This document shows, piece by piece, positions 1 to 12,054 of a DNA stretch of 64,000 nt. Every line of letters starts with the position of its first letter. Within the stretch, counting starts at the first letter, position 1. The position numbers and the translations under genes were made by a program. Source of the stretch: Stratiolaelaps scimitus (lineage: Eukaryota > Arthropoda > Arachnida > Mesostigmata > Laelapidae); contig JABWDB010000001.1 of the NCBI GenBank assembly GCA_019614645.1, positions 16,037,501 through 16,101,500 on the forward strand, given 5' to 3'. The notes beneath the pieces were generated by a model. It ran no database searches. It was given only the letters and a program-made list of their open reading frames with translations, and was not told the origin of the DNA.

Positions 1-1795
1 CCCCCGGTGGAGACAACTCTCGAAATATTTCACCACCAAATGGTGCTCAGCTAGTACCTAGCGTTGTCCGCTAGACTGCCTCGATCCGGTGAAGAACTCG
101 CTTTGCTAAATACGTTCACCTATTCAGGGATCTACAAGGTAACTTACATTAGCTAAACGGATTCGATGGTAAATTTGGGCCAGCCTTGCACAACTCTGGC
201 TTCCGTTCTGAAGACTAAAGTATTTCGTTGCAATTACAACATTTAAAGTGGTGGATACCCATACAGATATTCGACATAACTGAGGATACGTAACGCGAAG
301 TTGGTCGAGTCAAAGCATCTGTCCAGTAGTGACTGTAACTGCTATTCAATTGACAATAGTAGGTAAGGTAGTTGTCTCAGATCTATGAGACATGATGGTC
401 GTCATACCCAACCTTGCAAAGAACTAGACGAGTAAGCAGACAGAGATAATACCGTCTCTATCCATCACAGCCATCGTTCGATGTGCAGATTGGTTCGTCG
501 GCTGCCACCAAAGTAGAATATGTTGGGATCAGATGTCTATCAAATATATTCCTTGAGCAATCGCTTCGTTAATACGGGTGACTCAAAATTAAAAACATCC
601 CACAATTTAATAGTGAGGGTGTAGTGTATCAGGACACCTAATAACAACACCAATCATATAATCCTGTCTGCATCAGTTTTGTCATAGTTGTGTGTGACGG
701 ATGGTAAGCAACCTTGTTGACGATCTCGTAGAGATACGGCAATTCCTTCAATGAAGTTTATTAAACTTCGCACTATAAGCCCCGAGTCATATCATACGTT
801 TGGCACCAATATAGAATCAGTATGCCCATATGAATAAAGCGGCACTAGCCATCAAATATGAAAGAATCAGGGCATTTCGAATTTCTCCTTGGAAGTCTCG
901 CCTGTGATTCCACGACAGAATACCTCAAAAAGGTCACAGAAAATCGGGACACCCTATTGTGATTATTGTGATGGTCCTCCTCAGCCATTACTTGGGTGTG
1001 GCTATATATGACAGTTCACTTGGAAGATATTGTATATTGGACCGTCGGTTAGGGACTATTATTCGGATCCTATTGTTATTGGTAGCGGTTACGTAGACGT
1101 CCTACCGATGCTGTATCTTCTCCGTCTTATGAGTCTCCTAGGACTTTCGATCATCAATACATTTGCAACAGCAAACCCTCAGGAGCAATATAGTTAATGT
1201 GCGAACGAGTGCTGATCAAAGCAGCTGTTGCATACGAATATGGCAAATCCTATTTCGGACACGTTTTGGTGCACCAACGACCATTCGAAATGGACACATA
1301 TTGCGTCTTATAGCGTGTTGACTTGGCTTGGACGCAGAACGAAGCTTAAGTCAACACGCTTGGCATGAACGGAGAATTCAGGAAATCATGATGAGCAGAT
1401 GTATAAATAGATCGACAATGTTTAGCCTATATATTTTCACCGGAAACAGTCTCGGTTCATCGGTAGAAAACCAATTTGGGCGATACATATATAATAAATA
1501 AATAAGATATAAACCAGGTCTTCAAAAATATAATAATCAAATTGAAATAGTATGCCATTGAGAAAAGTTAGGTTAAATTCGATTAATGTAGAAGAATCAT
1601 AACTCTTGAGCATACAACGAATGAGACGTTTCGACATATCTGTTCAAGCTCTGACCGGGAAACACAGCATGCGCTTGAAACAAAATCTTCTGGCGCCATT
1701 GTGCGACTGCACAACCCATATTTTAATTTATTCAAAGTTCTCGGTGTGTGTATTTTCCAAAGATATTGTATTAATAACGATGAATGGATAATAAT
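1..1795. other. AT-rich intergenic DNA, no gene seen
   Basis: Stops are dense in all six frames up to about 1.4 kb and no splice-bounded open segment, RNA gene or transposon protein was recognised. The only structure I can point to is the 13-bp inverted repeat at 1312-1360, listed separately. Confidence 0.6.
1312..1360. repeat. 13-bp perfect inverted repeat (hairpin)
   Basis: AGCGTGTTGACTT at 1312-1324 is the exact reverse complement of AAGTCAACACGCT at 1348-1360. The 23-nt spacer contains a further GCTT/AAGC pairing, so the RNA would fold as a 49-nt hairpin with a small asymmetry. It could be a small-RNA precursor, a short transposon relic or chance; nothing else identifies it. Confidence 0.6.
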
Positions 1796-1989
1796 TTAGG
1801 GCCAGATTACGAGAACTGGCTCACAGATTCGTTCGAATCAGTCCGTTTCGTTCGGTAACGCTGCGTTTGACATCAATAACGGCATCGAAATACATAGTGA
1901 AAAACTGCACGTTCGTCATATTTTGTTGTATAGGTTCCGAAAAGATTATAGGTAACACTGGCTCGGAAACGTCTCGAAATGTCACCCGA

Positions 1990-2745
1990 AAATACGACGA
2001 GCATGCTTTGAGCCAAACACCTAAACGACGCATCACGGTCTGAAAGGCCTTCCCTGGTCGACGGCGACATCTTCCGTGACAGGATTCACGAAATACCAAC
2101 GGTAACCCTTGGAAAACTTGCCAAATAACGTGAGGTTGACGTAGCAACCGTTCAGTCGGCGTTACACCAGCTTAAAATAAAAAAGAAAGTTCTGTAGAGG
2201 TCTTCATAGGTTTTGCACTCTAAGTTGTTGGTGGGATATTCGAGGACTTGTCCCCTTCGATCTTCAGAAACAAAGAGCGAACATCAACACGGCTCTGTAC
2301 TCTGCGCAACTTGATCGAGTTCAAGAAACACTGGCCAAAACACGTCCACAACTCGTGACCTGGCGTGAAGAAGGCGCGGTGCACCGCTCTCTCATGTAAG
2401 TTCGACCAGCCTAAAAAAATCAGTGATGGAACTCCTTGAGCACCCTCCGCGTCCTCCCGACTTTGCTCCTCGCGGCTGCCACCTGTTCAGATCGATGACG
2501 AACTATTTTGGTAGAGAAAAGATGAACTCTATGACTGAGGTCGACAACGATGCGAGTTCGCTTTTTGCCCTGAAAAAGGAGGAATTCTCCAAATCTGACA
2601 TAATGAGGCTGGTAGAACGTTGGAACGAGGCCGTCACAAGCGATGGAAACTACTTCGATGATTAAAGTAGACGAAATTATTCTGCTGCGCACGGTGCAAC
2701 CTAGAGGCTTAAAATAGCTCACACATTTCCGAACAGCCTATTACC
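1990..2745 (+). mobile_element. Decayed mariner (Tc1/mariner) transposase copy
   Basis: Three consecutive blocks in shifted frames match a mariner transposase in the expected order. Block 1 (from about 2039) reads RIHEIPTVTLGKLAK, resembling the second helix-turn-helix region. Block 2 (2229 to about 2396, another frame) reads WWDIRGLVPFDL followed by ALYSAQLDRVQETLAKTRPQL, the segment around the second catalytic Asp (WWD). Block 3 (2423-2665) reads LLEHPPRPPDFAPRGCHLF and ends ERWNEAVTSDGNYFDD, the classic PDLAP-YHLF and C-terminal signatures with the third Asp retained. A stop and at least two frameshifts separate the blocks and the HQDNARPH motif is lost, so the copy is dead. A sequence at about 2726-2743 reads, on the minus strand, like a mariner terminal repeat (TAGGCTGTTCGGAAA). 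The 5' terminus is not clear. Confidence 0.9.
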
Positions 2746-3402
2746 TCTATCGATGATGCGCATGAACGCTCTAGTGATTTCATGTTTGTTATCCAACCGG
2801 GCTATGCTCAATGAGCGTGGGGCCTTTGAAATAAAGTCTCTTATATTATAATCGATCATCGAGTCCTTCGAATTCACGCAAACGACTCGTAATGGCACGA
2901 CTTGGATTTTCTCTTTACTGGCGATACATTTGATCGTCAGCTGTAGATTGTCTATGCAATAGGGTTAATTTGCACTACGTCCTAAAGAAGTCGAATTTCT
3001 CAAAGAACAATAATTAGCGATTGCTTTGATTGGGAGCTAGACGAGTCTACTGAATGCAGATTCAATTCAAATCCTCGCGTATTTTTGCACTAAATTCTAC
3101 TATTATTCTACTATTCAGAAATTACACAGTCTGTATAAGTACACACAGAGAGTTAATTGTAACGTCCGGAGGAATCTATTTAAGCAACGCATTTTAGCAT
3201 CTTCTGATCAAAACAGTCGTTCATTTCAACACGTGGAGGAACAAATTGCCACTCTGTATAATCTGCTCACAATTGAGTTGAGCAAGCCAGATAACATCAT
3301 AGCCTTATGCAAATACGACTGCAAAAATAGTTAATGACTTGAACTATATACCGCAAACGATAATGTTTCTAGCTCGATAACCCGTTTTGTCCAGACCGTT
3401 TC

Positions 3403-3489
<87 letters not shown>

Positions 3490-3984
3490 TTATGTAGCCT
3501 ACAGCAGATATACACGATAAGCTTTTGTCACTAAGATGGTGGAAAACGTGCCTACATGGGCTAACAGGTAATTGATTTGTATTCATTTCAGAAAAAAAGA
3601 TGGTAATTACCGTTACACGCTTAGTTTGAAGTAAAGTGATTTCCAAGGCAAAATTGTCACCTACCAATAAAATTTCTGTGTGAACCCACTTCAGCAGTGC
3701 ATGGTGGTATGTGAAGGTAGATAAATTGGTATTTCGAGGAAAAGTACGACGTTGACTACTCAAAATGTGCGAATGCTTTAACGCACCAATAAAGGCGTTT
3801 GGCAACGGATAAATTATACATTATATATCACGATGATCATATGAAGGCATAGACACTGTGTGAGTTGATTGAACCTTCGATTGACGAACTCTGTCACCGT
3901 GATCTGAGTGACAGTGATCCGACTCCCCCAAGGGCCTCTTCAGTATATGGTGCATAACGTGGCTATCAATCCAATATAAAGCAG
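2746..3984. other. AT-rich intergenic DNA with a long (AT)n
   Basis: No supported gene. A minus-strand open frame over 3344-3805 owes its length to reading the (AT)n tract as Ile-Tyr. Its non-repeat part (about 100 codons) has no motif I recognise, so I do not call it. Confidence 0.5.
3405..3485. repeat. (AT)n microsatellite, about 81 bp
   Basis: Uninterrupted alternating A and T, the longest simple repeat in the window. Its length is likely to vary between individuals and may be mis-sized in an assembly. Confidence 0.98.
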
Positions 3985-4942
3985 GGAACACCTTAGAAAG
4001 CTCCAGTCAAAGATGAGCTATACTCCTGACGAATTGCCAGCATATCTAGTTACGAAACTGGGCCTATCAATACGCATCCCTCTTTTATGGATATTTCGAC
4101 GACTCTTGGATTGCCTTCAAGTACCAAACATCTTTCGTACCGCCATTGTGTGTCCGGTACACAAAAAAGGATTGAAGGTAGAACCGACCAACAAGAGGCC
4201 CGTGTCGCTGATCGTGTTTGCTTGCAAACTTCTCGAAAGTACTATCTGCAAGGCCATTTAGGAATATGACAATACGCAAGGGTTGATATCAGAGGCTCAG
4301 TTTGCCTACCGGCCAGGTGGTAGCACAACTATTGAGTTACTCGAAACGCAGTTCGAATGGGCAACGCACATCAATATGTTGTAGCGTTTCAACGTGTCCT
4401 ACTTCGATTTCAAATTGGCGTTCGAAAGGGTCACTCATTCCAAGCTGATCCAGATGCTCCCAAACTTCGGCCTCGGTGAGCTGCTAGTGAAGTGGATCTA
4501 TAATGTACATACAACTCCCATCAATATCTGTTAAAATTTACGCAGACGATGTGAAGGTAAATACCGATGTTAACGACGTTAGATATTTCTGCAAGAAACC
4601 CAACAAGTTCTTGCAATGGACGATTAGTCTTGACCTAGTATTGTCAATAGGAAAATGTGCAGTTCTTCATAACCTTACTCAGTCGGTGGAATTAATCTAC
4701 AGAGATCGACTACCATCCGATATATTGAGGTTGCCACTGCGGTCTCACTCACATACTCAGAATACGTGACAGATTTTGTTCTTCGGGCATCTCGACGCTC
4801 GAACTGTATCCTACGATCATTTGCTATATATGACCCGAGACTATATACCAGAATATTTAAGATTTACGTGGAACCACACATGACGTATACTTCTCCGATG
4901 TGGTATCCGAGTCTACGTGGGAGCGTCGAAATACTTAGTTAA
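3985..4942 (+). mobile_element. Non-LTR retrotransposon reverse transcriptase fragment
   Basis: The frame beginning near 3991 reads RKLQSKMSYTPDELPAYLV, then TAIVCPVHKKG, NKRPVSLIVFACKLLES, then (after an in-frame TAG) SEAQFAYRPGGSTT and YFDFKLAFERVTHSKL. These are the conserved RT palm segments of Jockey/CR1-type LINEs, including motif A. The block carrying the usual QGSxLGP motif is deleted. After a frameshift at about 4503-4530 the catalytic IYADDVKV box appears, followed by an FLQWTISLDLVLSIGKC segment. A last frame (4786-4942) gives IFKIYVEPHMTYTSPMWYPS, the typical post-RT thumb region. Stops, a deletion and frameshifts show an inactive 5'- and 3'-truncated copy. The clade is not settled. 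Confidence 0.9.
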
Positions 4943-5015
4943 TGATGAATTCGACTTGCGGGTCGCCTCCAAATGCCAGTGTGATACATTATAAATGAAT
5001 AGATATTCCTCTTAC

Positions 5016-5249
5016 CATGGCGAGACGTAACACTATCGACAAAAATATGTTCTCTTGTACTGACAAGAAGTGTCCTAGTCTCAAAGAAACGACGTTTGAT
5101 ATCATGGAAACATTTAAAATAAATATTCTACTGAAATTCGTAGCCAAGAAACAGTCGGTAAATATCTGTTTTGCGTGGCGTATTTGTCGTACTCTGCACA
5201 ACTGACAGACAACACTACGGCGCCACAGCAGTACACTTGTTTGTTTTTA
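5016..5249 (-). CDS. Candidate internal exon, hydrophobic product
   Basis: On the minus strand a stretch open for about 78 codons ends exactly at a good donor (CATG followed by GTAAGAGG, exon end 5016), in phase 0. It reads ATNFSRIFILNVSMISNVV and later LSVQENIFLSIVLRLAM, that is, membrane-like segments. Possible acceptors lie inside it (for example after the cgaatttcag near 5143), so the true 5' edge is uncertain. Phase-0 junctions in hydrophobic C-terminal regions are usual in arthropod chemoreceptor genes, but no diagnostic motif is visible and this may be chance open frame. Confidence 0.22.
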
Positions 5250-5429
5250 TGACTGCTTACTGTACACATCTACCTTTGAACAATGTGCGTTTATCATTAA
5301 TCCTATATATGTATATATGTTATAACCATATTTTCGATTATCTTTATCGTTCAATGTTCGGCAGAACTGTCTCTTAATCTCGCCTATTCTTCCCCATATA
5401 CCGTTGTCCTTCTACGTAATTCACTCTAA

Positions 5430-6250
5430 ATGCCAACTTGCACACGGAAGTCCTTTGCGTCACTCAACCCGAAGGACATGCCAACCAACAGCGACTGCCA
5501 CTCTACGACTGCAAGTAACTTCTTGGCGGCATGGAAATGTGAACGGCATCGCTTCTTCGAGAAAGGTAGATGCGAGCGCAATTTGCTGTTCGCCCTCAGT
5601 GAATGCTGCCTCCGGCGCAGCGCCGGGCGGTTTTCGGTGATTCCGTCCTCTCTGCAGCTTCCTGCCTTTGCTGGGTCCTTTTCCTTGACTGCTCGCTCTG
5701 TTCTCGCGACGTCAATTTCCATAATCCCGCCATTGGCAGTTGTCGAGCGAACGGCAAGAGGAGAGAGAGAGAGAGATGGAGATAGGGATAAAGGGAGAGC
5801 GGGCGCGAGAAAGAAACGCTATGCAGTTAAGGACCCTGGGGTTTGGGCTGAGGTCTGAACGCCAAGGATCGTGATGCTACTCAAGCTCCAAACATGTCGA
5901 GCCTAGTGGTTGGTTGTTCCCGTTAGCTCTCCGTGGTGAGGGCAACGGAGTAGGAAATGGCGACAGCAGTTTCGAAGGTTCGGCCAACGCCGCCAGCAAA
6001 TGCGGCCACAGCAAATTGCCCGGCATCTCGACAAGCAATCGCAGCATGCGTACCAGCAGTTGGTGCGGCCGGTCGCTCTTCGGCGGTTCGGGTTTTGGCG
6101 GACAATCCAAGGGAAAATGTCACACTGACAGCGATACGACCACTACTGGGACTACTACCAGCGGCGTTATGTTTTTCGAAAGAATACTGCGCGAAACAAC
6201 GCTGAGTGAGTGATGATCTCGGTGCTCTCCCTTTACGAAAAGACCGCCTG
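5430..6250. other. GC-rich island with (GA)n run
   Basis: Base composition rises sharply and open frames appear on both strands at once, which is what composition alone would give. A (GA)n run lies at 5759-5776. I see no splice-bounded exon or recognisable protein. Confidence 0.5.
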
Positions 6251-6626
6251 CTATGAATCTTTCTTCGGTCGGATAAACGATGCGGTGCGAAAGTTCGTTC
6301 GGTTCTCCGGACTAGATTAAGATATACTATCTCATACTCTGTTTAATTGGGACAAAACCGATACAGATACCAGCTTTGTATTGTGTTTAAAGAATGAAAA
6401 GTCCTAAGCGTAGGCGACACATTACAGCACATTTGAGGACCTGCGCCCTGAGTACGAAAAGCAAACAAGAGTACTAATGTTCAATGACGTATGTTACCAG
6501 ATTAGATTCTAACGAAGCCTTCTAATTACATTCGCCAAGTGGAAATGGCGACCGCAGAGGCCAAGGCGGCAAGGGTATAAAATGTCACCATAAGTGGTAT
6601 CATTATTAATGACTATCCGGAGCATC

Positions 6627-6628
<2 letters not shown>

Positions 6629-6662
<34 letters not shown>
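6629..6662. repeat. (TA)n microsatellite
   Basis: About 34 bp of uninterrupted TA. Confidence 0.95.
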
Positions 6663-6665
<3 letters not shown>

Positions 6666-7616
6666 CAGTAACCTTAAAAATCTTAGGACCTGATATCAGA
6701 AGCGTATGTATATACATTAAGATCAATTTAGATTTGGTTGATCCGCGCCACCGGGGACAAGCGCGCTGGCTCTTTCCTCCTGCAGCGCCTGTCCCTCGCT
6801 GTGCAGAGAGGCAATGCCATCGCCTTCCTCGGGACGTTGTCGTCCTCACCCCCCCCCACCCCCATAATCCCTAGAAATTCCGACCTATTGTAACGTTTAA
6901 TATATTATAATAAATATGTTTGATTTAGATTTAAGATTTGAGATTCACGAACGTCAAAACGGAATCGAGAATCATTTGAATGAATGCTCAGTGGAAGTTC
7001 TAGCGTTACACTTTTTAGATACACACATCAAGATATGTATGCAGATCGTGAATAGTGCCGCGGGCCCCTTTAAGTAATAATTTACCCAAATACAGATGTA
7101 GTCGGCATATTTTAGTTCAATCGGAGAACAATATCCTCATAGTTAGTACTTAAAATACTATACGGGATCTGCCGCTAAGACCTCGATAATCACATAGCAA
7201 TTATATAATAACCACTGCAAAGATGCAACTCCAAGGTTTATAGTTCGACTTGAATTTAGACACATTTTGTGAACCAATTGCAAGCGACACATAGGCGGAC
7301 CGTGGTCAATCTTTGGATCAAATAAACCATTAGATATTGTAGTACAATATTTATTTGTTTATTTAATTCAAAGATTTAACGCGTAATTTTGTATTAACTT
7401 GGTAATAATCTCACACGTTTATATAATTTTTGTTTATAGTGTTTGTGCCTCATCGTTTACATTTTAGGAACCTAAGCCATATAACGGGCAGCCTTAGACT
7501 TCGATCATAGATTTAATGAAATGTTGTATTTTGTAGTTTGAGGCCCTGACGTGTCCGAACTTTGTAGTTCATTAGTGCCTGTATATTTAAACTGTTTGTT
7601 ACAGAAAAAAAACTCG

Positions 7617-7620
<4 letters not shown>

Positions 7621-7649
<29 letters not shown>
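7621..7649. repeat. (AT)n microsatellite
   Basis: About 29 bp of alternating A and T. Confidence 0.95.
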
Positions 7650-7925
7650 TGATTTGTTCATTTGCCCTCAAATAGATCAGTAGATGTTTGGGGCGTATAC
7701 ATGCGAAATAGGCGTAGACAGTCGCCTGTTTACGGTACACTACAGCCATCCGCGTTTCCTAACCACTGTGACCCCTGTGTAGTTGTATAGGATTACGGGC
7801 ACACGAGATTGCTGATGTAAACAAACATGCCTTCCAAGATAGAGCACTCGAGCCTGATAGAGAACGAAAGCAGGTATACGTATTGTATCTCTCTATACGT
7901 ACCCTTGCTGTGTATGTGAATAGCG

Positions 7926-7968
7926 GTGAACAGCTTTGCAAACTCTCTGTGTTTGCGAAGCTGTTCAC
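7926..7968. repeat. 18-bp hairpin with 7-nt loop
   Basis: GTGAACAGCTTTGCAAAC (7926-7943) faces GTTTGCGAAGCTGTTCAC (7951-7968) across the loop TCTCTGT. Seventeen of 18 positions pair by Watson-Crick and the remaining one is a U-G wobble in RNA. Flanking bases do not extend the stem. It could be a short pre-miRNA-like hairpin, a cruciform-forming site or the remains of a tiny inverted-repeat element. Confidence 0.75.
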
Positions 7969-8140
7969 GATGCGGACTCGACCTCGACAACACTTAATGA
8001 GCTGTGATTCCGTTTAGCGTGGTGACACTTTATCCCGCGCATTAAGGAAAGGGATGACTCGCTCTCTGCATTAGTTCCTATAGACTCATTGCGCGATTTC
8101 CGATGGCGTGTTGTTGTAGAAGGGTTTCACACGAGTTAGT

Positions 8141-8938
8141 AATATGCCAATCACGCGAGTAGACACGAATGAAAACATCCGAACGCGAAGAACACAGGGG
8201 GATTATCTTTTACACGTCGTTGAAAGAGGGCAGTTGGAATCGGGACCTAAGCGCGAGGGTTGTAGACCGCGTGGCCGTACAGCTAACGTTATGGTCATAT
8301 GCAAAATCAAATCTAGCGAGATCGTGGCTGCCCACTTATACTTATAGTGGTCGCTTGGTTGGTTGGCATTTCACCAGTGTACATACAGTACTTCCCTGTC
8401 TCCGGACGGTCGGTGAAGAGCTTAAATCGAAGCGCAAATAATCCAATATGTGGCCAGGGCTGACCGACGTCGGTGGCCTGCCGGGGCGCCGAGCGGATTG
8501 TGGACTCATAGAGAAGAGGAGGCGCGCACACTGGGAATAGTCAGACTGGGAGCAGCTTGCGATCCGATGGCCCCCGAGAAGCAGTAACGCACACAACCGA
8601 TGAGGAAGAGAGCTCGGATGGTCGGGTAACAGAATCGCGGGGCGAGGAGAGGGGGGCCGTTGTGGGAGTCTACTTGGGGATTTCAACTTGGTTTCCCAAC
8701 CGCGGCGGGGCCAAGAGGCAACAGCGCCAGCATGTGCAGTCCGCCAAAGACGACCCACAGCGCAGAACCACCTCCGCCCCGGTGCCGATAGTCTCTCGCC
8801 AGCGAGGAAAAGTACACTCATATTTTATTCAGGTCCTCACTACTCTACCGTTTTCTCGCTTTCTCTCCTGCAAACTATCTCTTTTCTCTTCGTCTTCTGC
8901 TGCTGCGTCTTCTTCGCCGCAGCTCTCTCCTTCTCTCT

Positions 8939-8974
<36 letters not shown>

Positions 8975-10370
8975 CGGTTGGACCCTGCCCCTTTTCTTTC
9001 TCCGTCTGTCCTTAACTTCGTCTGCCTCGCGCGCTCCGCCCCCGTTTTTCCTGTCAGAGAACTCTGACTGCGGGTCGACCTCCCCGGCTTACCCCTGAAG
9101 TATTTGCCCCACCCAGCGAATGAATCGGGGCGGCTAGGGTGGAGGAACTCCAGTCGGCATATATGTGAACTTAGTAGCTAAGGCTATTCCTATCAGTGCT
9201 AGTAGTAGTAGTAGTGGTGGTGGTGGCAGTAGTTGTAGCAGAAGGTGACTGGTTCTTCCCCATCCTGCTTTGCTTCCCTTTTTCGTGCGTCGCACAAGTA
9301 GTGCGTAAGGCTCGTTCCACGCAAGGAAATAGGCATAGGAGTAGTCGGTGGCTAGGCTGGACGACCCAAGACGGGCCCAAGACGGTTTTAGAGAGACGGA
9401 CAAGTAGTAATTCAGCCCGTCTCCCCTGGCTGTAGTTCTTTTCGGCCGTTTGACGCCACTTCGAGGAAAGGCGACAGCAGTCAGTCGGCGGTTGGACACG
9501 GTCGTACACGCGTCTTCCTTCTGACCCTCCTCAATTGGACCCAACACCGTTAGTCCTCGCCGTAAACACACACAACCAGGCATACACGCACACCCACCCA
9601 CCCACATATGCAAACTACCGAACTGTCGGGTTTCCAGCCGACGCCTTGACTTAAACTAGCACAGTGTGGCTATAGATTATGATTGTAGCATTGTCTCGAT
9701 CTCTCCGTCCGTCGTCCGTTGAATCCGTTTGTTGGCTCATTCGTTTTGTCGTCTTATTTTCCTCGCTCGCATGCACTGGCGCCCGATGGTGGTCGCCGGG
9801 GACGAGGGTAGGGGCCTCGTCGAAGTGTCGTTGCGAGAAATTGTACGCTCGGATTCGTATTCCAATTACCAGGGGACGGAGTAGTCTGGGAGCGGAAACG
9901 CGGGTGAAGGAAAAAGCGCCAGCGTTTGGCTGCGTCCCTGGTCGACTTCCTCACAGGCCGTCGTCTGCTGGGACGGAACTCGAGACTGGTCGCAGCTGTG
10001 ACGGACCGGAGATCCCACTCGAAACTGTTACTGGTGCTCCTACTGATGGTGAAGCTTACGACCGAGAGTTTTTGCAATAGCCCGGTGGTGGTGGCGGCAG
10101 CAGCAGCAGCCGCAGCAGTAGTGGTGAGCTTCCCTCGATACATATCCTACGCCCGTGCTCCTTCTCAACGGTTTCGTCGGCCTCGTCGCCGTGCGTCGAC
10201 CGTTGGCTCTCCCGCGACTACTGCCACTGCCAGAGCTACACGTTGAAGAGATAGATCCGACCGTGCGTCGCACGAGGAAAAAGCGCGCCAAGCTCCGAGA
10301 GCCCACGAGCTCTAAAGCGGATAGCGTAAAGTTACATGTATTGACATCCGCCTCATGTGATTAGAATACT
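8141..10370. other. GC-rich island with CT and triplet repeats
   Basis: The island holds a (TC)n run at 8944-8970, a (TAG/TGG)n tract near 9199-9240 and (CAG)n-like runs near 10096-10120. Overlapping open frames occur on both strands and give Ser/Arg/Pro-rich or homopolymer products with no domain, so none is called. Confidence 0.5.
8944..8970. repeat. (TC)n microsatellite
   Basis: About 27 bp of CT repeat inside a broader pyrimidine-rich stretch (8860-8970). Confidence 0.95.
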
Positions 10371-11960
10371 CGCTTGTCACGGCAGTGTAGAAACGTCTCA
10401 ACGATGGAGGGAGACACTAGCGCTCGGTAAAGAACTGAACGAACGGTGGAGAGTGGGATGCCTTGGCTTGGACGCTCGAGCTTCAAGTAACTAAGTTAGA
10501 ACAGTACAAAAAAAGCCTTGATACCGTTGGGGTTTCGGGTGGATGACTAGGGCAGCAGTTCACAGTTTTAGCGCTCGAGAAAGAGTTTTATTGCCTGCAG
10601 AAATGAAACTTTTTTTTATATCGTAGTAACCGCTCGGTGTTGTGATAGCGCAACATTCTCTTCACCCAACTGAAATCCAGTTCAAACAAAGGAAAAATTG
10701 TTTTCCGAAGCCTGTCATTGATTATAGATTGTTCTCGTTGACTTGCGCTCGTCATATTATACATTTAAGGTGCTTTTAGGTATCAAACGTTCAAAAATCA
10801 GGCAGGTTCGTCAAGGCGTTTTGTGTCGTACATAAACATTAGTGGTGATTACCTAAACAAATCGACTCTGGTTTCGTGGTGCGGGACCAAACCACAGCAG
10901 TCATATGAAGCACGAAATTGTAGCCAAACTTAGTGCTACGCTACTACCACAAATGAAACGCTTACACTTAATGGTTCGAGTATCAATTACTTCATAATTA
11001 TATCCATATTCATGAACTTAATTGTTTCTTAAGCATAGTCCTATTGGTGCACGGTGTAGAAGCCTACTTATGACCCCCCTCCCAGATTAACCCTCGCGTG
11101 ACGTTCAATTTGTGTTTTCTTCTTGTTCCCCTGAGTTCGTTTGAATGGTCTCATAGTCCTATCATCTTCTGTCATATAATGAGTTATACAATATTATTCG
11201 AAACGTGCTGGCCTTGTCTATTCTATGACAGATACTTCCTTGGTATTGACCATGACAGCGCTCGGCCCTGAACCCATCCCCACCTCCTCAAAATGCGTCA
11301 CTTCTCGTGCTTGTCTATTTTGAATAGATCACTTTGCGGACGGACCGTTTGAATAATCACACGCTAGGCGATCATCAGCTCTACTTCAGTGAATACTGAG
11401 CGCCGACGTCATATAAGTATAAGAAGCAATCCCTAGAACACAAGCCAACTGGACACTTCACCGTATCGTCGATATGTTCAAACCATCAGAACACCATTTA
11501 AACCTGCGATTTCATATTAAAAAAAGGGACAATTGCTATAGAGCTTCTGCTGCAAATTTTATTTAGCAGGAAAATTGCCGACTCGCATGTACGGTATAAA
11601 ATTGTTTATTATTGACATACGATCGTACTATTTACAGCAAACTGAGAGAATATAAATATACACGTGCACTAGTCTAGCCACCTCGCTCTGACCAAGTTGC
11701 GACAGTGGAAAGCGTTTCGTCTTATTGTCTAACCTTAACTAGCAGCAGTTAGAGCGAAGACCCTCTGCTGGATACTGCCATCACTTGTTTTTCGAGCTGA
11801 CCCTCAGCTGTTCCCCTATCTGACAGACCTCAGCTCGTAACTTTTTAAGTTTTACAATGAGGACCTGTCGGGGCCACCGTTGCTTATTCTCTCCTTACTC
11901 TTACATGGCAAGAATTTTCAGATAATGAAAGATGATTCAGAACTCCAAAGATTCTCCGCG

Positions 11961-12033
11961 TCTGACAGGATTTGAACCCAACCCACACGTCCTTCGGTCT
12001 AGCAGTCCAAGACGCTCACCACTAGATCTACCT
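11961..12033 (-). pseudogene. tRNA-like relic (resembles tRNA-Ser, GCT)
   Basis: Read on the minus strand it has an A-box-like TAGTGGTGAGCG, an anticodon region TTGGACTGCTAGACCGA resembling tRNA-Ser(GCT), and a B-box-like GGGTTCAAATCC. The acceptor stem does not close and the anticodon stem has mismatches, so a working tRNA is unlikely. It may be a tRNA pseudogene or the head of a SINE. Confidence 0.4.
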
Positions 12034-12054
12034 TAATCGGATCTACCTTAATAG
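12025..12054. repeat. 15-bp tandem duplication
   Basis: GATCTACCTTAATCG is followed directly by GATCTACCTTAATAG. The duplication sits at the 5' edge of the tRNA-like relic. Confidence 0.85.

Larger units (their letters stand above)
6251..8140. other. AT-rich valley, no gene seen
   Basis: It contains (AT)n runs at 6629-6662 and 7621-7649, a C-rich run at 6850-6864 and the hairpin at 7926-7968. No coding segment could be supported. Confidence 0.5.

Noticed and set aside
3344..3805. 153-codon minus-strand frame
   Set aside because: About a third of it is an Ile-Tyr reading of the (AT)n microsatellite; the rest has no recognisable motif.
6850..6864. C-run that could form a G-quadruplex on the minus strand
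   Set aside because: Only one long run plus one short one; the four separated G-runs needed for a convincing quadruplex are not present.
9134..10306. Repeat-bearing frames with Thr, Ala or Val runs
   Set aside because: They are readings of triplet microsatellites in several frames at once, without splice boundaries or conserved flanks.
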